From positions 9,802,001-9,866,000 of the forward strand of contig OX419762.1 in assembly GCA_948567375.1 (NCBI GenBank): DNA of 64,000 bases, written 5' to 3'. This document shows, piece by piece, positions 55,931 through 64,000 of this stretch. The notes below the pieces were generated by a model, which was given only the letters and a program-made list of their open reading frames with translations, searched no databases and had not been told where the DNA came from. The stretch is from Lunularia cruciata. Lineage: Eukaryota > Streptophyta > Marchantiopsida > Lunulariales > Lunulariaceae. Numbering within the stretch: the stretch's first letter is position 1; each line of letters opens with the position of its first letter. Made by a program: the position numbers and the translations under genes.

Positions 55931-58239
55931 GTACTTGAGCTGGACTTCTGTACAACAATCTGGAATAAGTTTTCTCCAGAAGCTCCAAAACTTTTGACTA
56001 ATTCGAACCGCGAACATCAGCAATTTTGGAGGTGTCCCATGAACTCCGGACGTATGCGTCAAGGGTCCATTCGGGAGCCTTCTTTATGCGTCTCCGGACT
56101 ACACCACACGAACTGGTGCCGCTATTTTCCGTTTTCCTGCGAGGTCTTCTGTTTGTACGAGCCTCGCTTGGACACACGACCTTAAACAGACAAAAGTGAA
56201 ACTGGACATAATCTGATGAGAGACTTGTCAAAATACCGGTATCGATCGATTATCTACTCGCCTGCGAGAGGCTACACGGACTACACAGACGAGCTATTCA
56301 TAAGACAACTTCCGCTAATTCGCAGAGGATTATGCCTTCGGTTGAACACGGTAACTTGCGATAGCCTGTAAAGTATAGCGGTGGCCAAGGTGCGGCTATG
56401 ACTTGTGAGTAAATGGTAATACACAAAGAGATAATGGTTGTGATTTGGTACGTGAGTTGTATGTTCAAGTCTGACCCTGCAATTGTAAATAAAGGAAAAG
56501 AGAGGTTGGGCTTCTATTGAGGTTCGATTCTGGAGGATATTAGGTTCCATTGTGAAAGAACTAAACATTGAAAACCGATTTTCGATCACAGAAATAATCC
56601 TTTATTTTGGAGCCCCGGCCGGCCCTGATCATGACGCTTAGTTTCAGAGGCTTCTGACGATATCTTTGGCGTTTCCTGCTGGTTTTATGTGATTGCACCT
56701 GAAAATGTCCTTCACTTAAGAACTACAACAAGTTTGGCAAAAGCTTTAGTACATGCATACACACGTGTATTCCATATGTCACAGTAAGTATTTCCACCAA
56801 GCGATTCGACTTGGCCTTCAGCTGAATCAGATGCAGTAAGCGTTGCAAAGTACGGTCCTTTATGAAGTTTTCACGGTTTATGGTGGTAGATTTTTTCACG
56901 GATTGGAAGTATTCTTCTACTTTACTTCAATCAAGCTTGTGAAATCGAGTCAACTGTCAAACACGTAGTACGCTGAAGATTACCCCCAGCCATGAGGTCA
57001 ATTCTTGTATCTGAGTTTCAGGCTCACAGCTATCATAAGTTTCAACTGGTCCTGGTGTTTCAGGTATTTTCAGGAATTCTGGATGTTTTTCGAAATCTTG
57101 TTACCGTATAATATTAGTATTTCTAGTTCTTCGGTTTTCATCACTTCTTCTTTAGAGCTGCCAATATGTAATTCGTGGAGGGAGTAATTCGTAACTCCAT
57201 GATCAAGGAATGTAAGCAGCTGTATGCTGTTCGCAAGCTTTCAGTATCCTGCTGTTTTTCACGGAGCAACCAGACCACAACAACCTGGCATTTACGTTCA
57301 AAAGTCGATTTGCGCTCAACTGTTACCTCATTTGAGCAGACTGAAATGATCACGACATGTATATGGGCAGTTAGCAGCGGTCGTATTTGCTCTTGCCATA
57401 TTCGTTTCAATTACAAAAACTACAACTAATGAGCTCTAGTACAAATTAAAGGCTTTGATGGGCTGTTCCACGGATGCGACAGTTCCATGCTTGAAAACTT
57501 CCGTAGATTTCAATTGCTTGCAAGAAATTGGCATTCATAATGGGGAGTATCTTCAAATCATTAATAAACACAATCTTGTTAATCTGTTGAGTCACCTACA
57601 TTTGGAATATAATATGGATCCGGAACTATGAGATATGAAATCCAATACGGTGATGCAAAACAGAGCCACCGTGCGTGGTTCGAACTACATCTTTTTGACA
57701 TGATTCGAAATACAGGCACGGGACGAAATTAGGGAATCTACGGTGCCACAAGTCATCGGCGTCACCTAGAACGGTGAGAAGAGTTGAATAAAGGTCAATC
57801 GGCTTCTGGAAACCGTCTCCCGTGTTGACCTTCCAGTGCACATCACAGGTCTCGTGTGGTCATGGAGCTCAGATTTTCAAAGTCTTGTTCCTCGAATCTT
57901 ATTTTCCCTTCCCGTGCACCACTTCGATGGATAAAATGCAGTACGAGGCTCTCCGATCTCTAGGTTCCTCGCAGATCTTTCTATGTCCGAAGAGATGACA
58001 TACTTTTATAGCCTAAATTAGTCCGTCAGCTTAGACCCATGGAAGAGTCCAGAATTCAAATTTTCGGTGTCGTTCTAGGAGTGTGAGAAGGTAGAAGATG
58101 ATAAAGGTCTCGATGAGTAAGTTTGCAACTAATGATCATCCGCCTGCACCTTGGGACACTGGCGGCTTCTCAGTCTCTATTCGTTTAGGGTCAATGAGGC
58201 TTGAATTGTGACGGAGATTTTGTTCTGGGAATAACCTTC
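55931..58239. other. No gene recognised
   Basis: Moderate-GC sequence. ORFs of up to about 100 codons (56281-56589 minus, 57141-57410 minus) lack motifs and conserved neighbours. Confidence 0.4.
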
Positions 58240-58560
58240 TGAGTATCACCATGAGGCCAATCTTTGCTGCTTTTACTGAGGCCTCCGGATGGAATTCTTC
58301 ATGGGATTGTACGTGGGGTTTAACACAATACGCTATTTATCGGTACAGAGTTGGAGCTCGCTCCACCATAGTCTGTGGTGCAACTTGGCACAAAATTGAT
58401 CCCGTCGTCAACCTAAACCTTGGCATGTATTTGGTCCCAGTGTTTAGGAAAAGCCTCGAGACATCCCCTTTGATTCCAGAACATCGCTTTCAATGATGTG
58501 TTTCACCCTCTGCTTCCTCAGTGCTGAACTTCGGAAGATCTGAACCTCTTTCACTAAAAC
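58240..58560 (+). repeat. Diverged duplicate of 53880-54200
   Basis: See the partner at 53880. Here 58251-58496 is open for 81 codons but resembles no known family. Confidence 0.55.
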
Positions 58561-58903
58561 CGCGTCTCCTGGGTGCATCTCACACGGGCATTTCTCATTG
58601 TCGAATTGAGGAAGATCTCAACCTCTTTCCTGGAACCTCGTTTTTCTGAGCTGAGGAATAACATCTACACCAGAACGGCCTCTTTACCAAAACATCCTGG
58701 ACTATTGTCTTGCATCCCCTCATTCTATGGGCTCCAATTAAACATCTTATCTTTGACTAAAAAGCAAAGGGCTTTGCAGTTGAACTTTGCATCTGTCCAT
58801 CAATGATAAACCTTCAAACCTGAAGCCGACTCGAACGTCAACGATTCGTTAATGTCTTATCTTCACGTGTTTTTGTTACGCTACACCTTTTAACACGTAT
58901 CTG

Positions 58904-59280
58904 TTTTCTTAGAAGATTATGAGGTCTAGGAAGATAACGTAACGGTAGGAGAGTGTGTTAGAAAAACACAGTCCCTAGGACTTCTCACAATAGCACATCA
59001 CAACCACATTAAACAGAAATCAGAAGACTAACAGGAAATAACGTGGTTCACTCCCTGTCCCGGAAGCTACCTCCACGACTAAAACAGGCTCACACCATTT
59101 TCTTAGAAGATTATGAGGTCTAGGAAGATAACGGTAGAAGAGTGTGTTACAAAAACACAGTCCCTAGGACATCTCACAATAGCACATTACAACCACATTA
59201 AACAGAAATCAGAAGACTAATAGTAAATAACGTGGTTCACTCCCTGTCCACGACTGAAACAGGCTCACACCAGCCTTCTA
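58904..59280. repeat. Tandem duplication (194-bp period) of LTR start plus flank
   Basis: TTTTCTTAGAAGATTATGAG occurs at 58904 and 59098, each followed by TCTAGGAAGATAACG, an AGAGTG and a copia-2 LTR start. The first copy carries only about 140 bp of LTR (58957-59095). It arose by unequal exchange or replication slippage after copia-2 inserted. Confidence 0.88.
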
Positions 59281-59444
59281 GAGTTTTATGTCTCATTGCA
59301 CATTTATATACATTATAAACAGGTCCATAATTATCATCCACGTGAACTTCCAGACACGTGACTGTCCACTTGAAGTTTTAGACAAGTGACAAGCAACGGC
59401 CATCAGTTACGTTTGCTTTTGCTCTTGACAAACCAAACATAACA
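59145..59444 (-). repeat. Copia-2 3' LTR
   Basis: 300 bp. The plus-strand reading starts TGTTACAAAAACACAG and ends CAAACATAACA. Compared with the 5' LTR it lacks a short stretch after CTCCCTGTCC. Confidence 0.93.
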
Positions 59445-59983
59445 ATCTACACCTTTTGCTTGTATCCACCATATCATCCCAAAGAGCACAATTTAACGTT
59501 GAGCAAGTTCATGCATAACTTGAACTTCTCAACAGGAACAGGTTTAGTCAAAGTATCAGTTGCGTCTACCTCTGTGCCAATCTTTTGCAAATTGATCTCA
59601 CCATTTATCACAGCTTCCCTGATAAAATGATGTCTCACATCAATATGCTTTGTCCTTAAATGATATACTTGATTTTGGCCAAGTGAATATCGCTTTGGCT
59701 ATCACAAAAAAGTGTGGACTTCATGTTAGGGAGTCCTACATCCTTGGCTAATTTTTGTAGCCATATTGCCTCTTTGGCCGCTCAGTTGTTGCCATATATT
59801 CCGCCTCTGTAGTAGAAAGAGCAACTGTAGATTGGAGAGTATACTTCCAACTTACTATACCACCAACAAGTGTAAAAACAAACCCTATTGTAGACCTTCT
59901 CTTATCCAAGTCTCCGGGCAAAGTCTCCGGCAAAGTCAAAATCTACATACCCTGTAATTCCTCCTTCTTGGTCCTTCTCCACA
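59445..59983 (-). pseudogene. Copia-2 RNase H region
   Basis: GFVFTLVGGIVSWKYTLQST and VALSTTEAEYMATTE (59939-59748) are the classic copia RNase H C-terminal blocks. Downstream the frame goes on as QSDIHLAKN, HHFIREAV and DTLTKPV-like motifs to about 59460, with stops. It follows RT directly. Confidence 0.88.
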
Positions 59984-60970
59984 TCAAAGGTAATGCAAAT
60001 ATTTATAGTTCCTTTCAAGTGACAAAGCATCCACTTCACAACTTCCCAGTGTTTGTTTCTCTGGATTTTCTATGTATCTACTCACCATACTCACAGCATA
60101 TGAGATGTCTGGTCTAGTGCAGACCATAGCATACATTAAACTCCCAATAGCATTGGCATAAGGAATGTTTGACATTGCTTTTCTCTCCTCTTCATTTGAT
60201 GGACATTGCTCCAATGATATCTTGAAATGACTTGCCATTGGAGTGCTCACTAGTTTTGCATTCTCCATGCCAAACCGAGCAAGTAAATTTTCCAAATATC
60301 TCCTTTGAGATATCCATAACTTTCCCTTGCTCCTGTCCCAGTGGATTTCAATCCCAAGCACACTCTTTGAAGAACCCAAGTCCTTCATATCAAACTCCTT
60401 ACCAAGTTGTGCTTTCAATTTCTCCATCTCAACCATATCCTCCGCAGCAATTAGCATATCATCCACATATAGTACCAAGATGATTGAAATCAAATACTCT
60501 AGGTCCATGTAGCTTCTTGAGTTACACACAACAATCTGATACGCCTCTTTTATATCCATGCTTCAACATGAAAGCATCCAATTTCATGTACCAAAGTCTT
60601 GGACTTTGCTTTAGTCCATATAAAGACTTTTGTAACCTACAAACCAGATTTTGATTCCTTGGTACCACAAAACCTTCAGGTTGATACATGTAAATCTACT
60701 CCTCCAATTCTCCATGTAAAAAAGCAATTTTAACATCTAGTTTGCTCCAACTCCAAGTTATGCAATGCAACTATTGCCAATAGTGCACGAATTGAAGAGA
60801 TTTTTACCACTGGTGAAAAAATCTCATTGAAGTCAATACCTTCTTTTTGGCTATAACCCTTTGCTACAAGCCTTTCTTTGTATCAATCTCCACCTAATTT
60901 TGGAAGTCCTTCCTTCTTCCAAAATATCCATCTACAACCAATTGCCTTCTTTCCCATAGGCAATTTTTCA
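59984..60970 (-). pseudogene. Copia-2 reverse transcriptase
   Basis: 60559-59984 is open for 191 codons: LVLYVDDMLIA (YVDD at 60458-60469, intact), LGKEFDMKDLG, LGIEIHWDRSKGKLWISQ, YANAIGSLMYAMVCTRPDISYAV. Upstream, in other frames, are [14 protein letters not shown] and KSLYGLKQSPRLWY, split by stops. The C-terminal half is well kept; the N-terminal half needs at least two frame changes. Confidence 0.9.
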
Positions 60971-61299
60971 AGTCTCCAAGTTTAGTTTTTGGCCAAAGAC
61001 TTCATCTCCTCTTCCATGCACAATGCCACTTTTTACACTCTTGATCTTGCATTGCCTCTTCATATGAAGAAGGCTCATCATTCTCCGTAAGAAGAGCATA
61101 AGCAATAAATGAATCATCAAAGCTCTTTGGAGGCTTCCTATCTCTATTTGGATACCTAAATTCATGAATCACTTCTGGACTTTGCTCTTCTAATGGTTCA
61201 CTTTGTAGATCTACAAGAGGTGATATGTCTTCATTTCCAAGATCAAAATCTATCTTAACAAAATCTGATTGAATTTGTTGTTTCTTTTCTTACGTTTCT

Positions 61300-62259
61300 C
61301 ATCAAAAACTACATCTCTACTCACAACAAGACACACCTTTTTGGATCCCATAATCTATATCCCTTTGTATCCTTCTCATATCCCAAGAATATATATTTTA
61401 TAGATTTGGGATCTAACTTTGTCCGTTGTTCTTGTTGAATATGAACATATGCAATGCATCCAATCACTCTAAGTGAAGAGTAATCAACATGCTGACCTGT
61501 CCATTTTCCATAGGTGTCTTACACTCAACAGAAATAGAGGGAGAATATTTACCAAATGACAAGTTGTATTTACATCTTCTAGCCAAAAACTCTTCTCCAA
61601 TCTGACATTGCTTAACATACTTCTTGCTTTCTCCAAGAGTGTATAATTTATCCGCTCTGCCACACCATTTTGTTGAGGGATACTCAGAACGGTAAAGTGA
61701 TGAATTATCCTTTCACTCTTACAATATCTATCAAACTCTCCAGATTTTTATTCTCCACCATTATCAGATCTCAAACACTTCACTTTCCTTCCAGTTTGTT
61801 TCTCCATCATCACCTTCCATTGTTTAAAGATAGAGAAGACCTCTGATTTTTGCTTCATGATGTAGACCCATACTCTCCTAGAGTAATCATCAACCAAAGA
61901 CACAAAATATAATGCTCCAGATTTTGAAGCTACATGTGCAGAGCCCCAAACATCAGAATGCACATAGTCTAAAATTCCCTTTGTGCAATGAAATCCTATG
62001 GAAAAGTTACCCTTCGTTGCTTTCCTATTACGCAATGCTCACAAAATTTTAACTTACAACTTTTAAGGCCCTTCAGAAGTTGTTGCTTGGACAATTCACT
62101 TAGACATCTTTCACTCATATGACCCAAACGTAGGTGCCATAACTGAGTAAGATCTTTAGGATCTTCATTTTCTGAAATAGTACTTGCCACTCCTCCAGTA
62201 ATGGTCTCTCCAATGAGCTCATAAAGATTTCCTATCTTCTTGCTCTTCATTACAACCAA
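61300..62259 (-). pseudogene. Copia-2 integrase
   Basis: 62259-61996 has the pre-integrase finger (LWHLRLGHMSE...CEHCVIGKQ). 62035-61748 has core motifs VHSDVWG and RSDNGGE (two catalytic Asp). The third acid lies in PQQNGVAER near 61655-61680, intact. One frameshift separates finger and core, and a stop follows the second Asp motif. Function would be insertion of the cDNA. Confidence 0.9.
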
Positions 62260-62600
62260 TGCTCCTTTTGATGCCTTGAGTGTTCATTTTTTGCTCCCCA
62301 CCTCCAACCATTTGAGTCCAAAGTGCCTAGTGATATCAAATTCTTCCTTAACTCAGGAACATGCCTCAAATCAGCAAGAGTCCTCACAATACCATCAAAC
62401 ATCTTAATGCATATTGTACCAATGCCAATAGCTTTGCAAGCCATGTTGTTCCCCATTATTTCTGATCCTCCATTGAATGGTTTGTACTCATGAAACCACT
62501 CCTTATTTGGACACATAAGGTAAGAGCAACTTGAGTCCAATATCCATGACTCCTCAAACTTTTCTTTGTTGGGTAGCACATAGAACATCATCCACAACAC
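62250..62600 (-). pseudogene. Copia-2 protease
   Basis: ESWILDSSCSYLMCPNKEWFHEY carries the protease site, but the usual D-S-G reads D-S-S, so the enzyme would be impaired. The frame differs from that of gag, with a shift near 62570. It runs on as GIVRTLADLRHVPELRKNLISLG to integrase. Confidence 0.85.
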
Positions 62601-63477
62601 TAGATGACTCAACAATACTTGCTTGATCTGAAAGTTGACCTTTATCTTTATTGTACTCAAGCCTCTTGTTGTTACAATCCTTCTTGAAATGTCCAACCTT
62701 CCCACAAATCCAGCATTTGCATTTGAAACCTCTAGTTCTAGACTTGGATCTTGATTTACTACTGATCTGATCTCTCTCTCTCTTTCCTCTGATAAATAGA
62801 GCCTCTAGATTTGTCTTTTCTTGGTTGGGTCTTTTCCGCATCTCATTGGACAATAATGTTGAAGTAACCTCCTCACAGTTTATATCATCCTTCCCATATA
62901 GAAGAGTTGTGACCAGATGCTCATATGAAGGAGAAAGTGAAGTCAATAACAACAATGCCTTATCCTCCTCTTCTAATTTGACCTCTATGCTCATCAACTC
63001 ACAAATGATTTTGTTGAAAGCATTGAGGTGCTCCATAATACTTTGGCCTTCCTTTATCCCCAACATATACAACTTCTGTTTAAGATACAGTCTATTTGTC
63101 AATGACTTGGTCATATAAAGATTCTTCAGATTGGCCCATAGTTTTGGTGCAGATTCCTCATTTATAACATTGTATAGCACTTCATCAGTAAGGTTCAACC
63201 AAATAGTGCTAATAGCCTTGAGATCTGCATCTTCATCTTCTTCATCCTCATTACTTTTGTCCTCTTGTTTTTTCTTTAGTGCTCTAAGTAGTCCTCGCTG
63301 GACAAGAAGGTCCTTCATTTTCATTTGCCAAAGTCCAAAATTTTTCATCCCATCAAAATTCTCCACTGCAAATTTAGCATTTGATATAGATATCACCCTT
63401 GCCATTGCTATGCTGTGGACTTGCTTCTTGACCCTCTTCACTGCACCTTCAGATCTTAAGTCCCTCTTCAGGACCAA
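62554..63477 (-). CDS. Copia-2 gag (Tnt1-like) with zinc knuckle
   Basis: 307 codons and open. After a short lead, KFAVENFDGMKNFGLWQMKM matches the start of Tnt1-type gag, followed by a Lys/Glu-rich stretch and blocks of the UBN2-type gag domain (LYLKQKLYMLGIKEGQSIMEHLNAFNKI, LLTSLSPSYEHL). The knuckle CWICGKVGHFKKDC (CX2CX4HX4C) is at 62674-62715. A closer natural start may be the Met of MARVISIS, 24 codons in; the earlier Met overlaps the primer-site region. Gag alone would bind RNA, but the polyprotein breaks just after it. Confidence 0.88.
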   Translation of the reverse strand: MVLKRDLRSEGAVKRVKKQVHSIAMARVISISNAKFAVENFDGMKNFGLWQMKMKDLLVQRGLLRALKKKQEDKSNEDEEDEDADLKAISTIWLNLTDEVLYNVINEESAPKLWANLKNLYMTKSLTNRLYLKQKLYMLGIKEGQSIMEHLNAFNKIICELMSIEVKLEEEDKALLLLTSLSPSYEHLVTTLLYGKDDINCEEVTSTLLSNEMRKRPNQEKTNLEALFIRGKRERDQISSKSRSKSRTRGFKCKCWICGKVGHFKKDCNNKRLEYNKDKGQLSDQASIVESSSVVDDVLCATQQRKV

Positions 63478-63481
63478 CTAA

Positions 63482-63493
63482 GCTATGATACCA
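63482..63493 (-). promoter_or_regulatory. Copia-2 primer binding site
   Basis: TGGTATCATAGC on the minus strand, two bases from the LTR. It is an iMet-type site with two changes from TGGTATCAGAGC. Confidence 0.85.
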
Positions 63494-63495
63494 AT

Positions 63496-63796
63496 TGTTA
63501 GAAGAACACAGTCCCTAGAACCTCTCACAATAGCACATCACAACCACATTAAACAGAAATCAAAAGACTAATAGGAAATAACGTGGTTCACTCCCTGTCC
63601 CAAAAGCTACCTCCACGACTGAAACAAGCTCACACCTGCCTTCTAGAGCTTTATTTCTCATTGCATATATATATATATATATATAAACAAGTCCATCACT
63701 GTCATCCACTTAAACCTCTAGACAGGTGACTGTCCACTTGAAGTTGTAGACAAGCACAGGCCATCAATTATGTTTGCTTTTGCTCTTGACATAACA
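63496..63796 (-). repeat. Copia-2 5' LTR
   Basis: 301 bp. An (AT)n tract at about 63665-63685 reads TTTATATATATA on the minus strand and probably contains the TATA box. The 3' LTR has a non-expanded version. Confidence 0.92.
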
Positions 63797-63801
63797 GAGT
63801 G

Positions 63802-64000
63802 GCCATACGTAGACACCTAGTATGAATGAATATGTAGAATTAACATATGATAGTGTGAGTTTTACATTAAGTTTTTAATATAATAAACTAGCAAACTACA
63901 ACTGTCTCCAAAATGAGATAGTTCCGTCGATAATACATGTACACTATGGACAAACAACTGGATTTTTAATTAATTGCATCACTAAAGCATGCATACGATG
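63802..64000. other. Flank right of copia-2, no feature
   Basis: Original target sequence continues after the second GAGTG. AT-rich, no ORF. Confidence 0.5.

Larger units (their letters stand above)
59145..63796 (-). mobile_element. Copia-2: Tnt1-like Ty1/copia element, minus strand
   Basis: 4652 bp. LTRs at 59145-59444 (3') and 63496-63796 (5') start and end TGTTA/TAACA. GAGTG flanks at 59140-59144 and 63797-63801. It has a primer site, gag with zinc knuckle, protease, integrase, RT with YVDD and RNase H in the copia order. Gag and RT look close to complete, but frameshifts and stops separate them. The LTRs differ by scattered changes, so it is not very recent. Confidence 0.95.

Noticed and set aside
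57141..57410. Minus ORF of 89 codons
   Set aside because: Overlaps an equal-length plus ORF and has no motif.

Overview
This is plant nuclear DNA. It carries Tnt1-like Ty1/copia elements, chromodomain-bearing Ty3/gypsy elements with tRNA-iMet-type primer sites (TGGTATCAGAGC), and F-box/kelch-type gene relics. The RT-endonuclease family and the F-box style recall non-seed plants such as bryophytes, but I cannot name a species. No gene in the window looks fully intact. Most of it is transposable elements and decayed duplicates in an AT-rich background (very AT-rich at 1-13,900, higher GC at 14,000-19,350 and 42,100-59,000).

Layout. 1-4,849: decayed, gene-poor. 4,861-6,592: copy A, minus strand, of a non-LTR-type retroelement (called HT, 'hairpin tail'). 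6,602-13,915: AT-rich, with old duplications. 13,690-18,740: a higher-GC tract peppered with short solo HT tails, most with target-site duplications (TSDs). 19,360-42,101: an old minus-strand copia element (copia-1, TSD ACTCT). Its left LTR took two HT insertions (a solo tail and copy B with a 332-codon ORF) and a gypsy element (gypsy-1, 20,900-39,153, TSD GATAT/GATAC). Gypsy-1 holds a solo LTR (23,189-23,597, TSD GAGTC) and gypsy-2b (25,924-37,079, minus, TSD CCAAA). Gypsy-2b holds gypsy-2a (26,349-31,909, plus, TSD ATATT) inside its own LTR. 42,107-58,900: four decayed F-box/kelch-like paralogues with HT copy C (about 46,620-49,178) among them. 59,145-63,796: a second, Tnt1-like copia element (copia-2, minus, TSD GAGTG).

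Main points of interest. (1) The HT family encodes RT, a CxC...H...C finger and a PD-(D/E)XK-like endonuclease domain. Its stop codon lies inside a conserved TGGGGC-TTA-GCCCCA stem-loop. Solo insertions start near that loop or only about 33 nt from the 3' end, several have clear TSDs, and two loci were hit twice at the same target. (2) The gypsy-2 LTR carries a dense array of heat-shock-element-like GAAnnTTC units just upstream of its TATA box. (3) The convergent gypsy-2a/2b pair makes an inverted repeat with arms of about 4.7 kb, plus a nearly spacer-free LTR palindrome.
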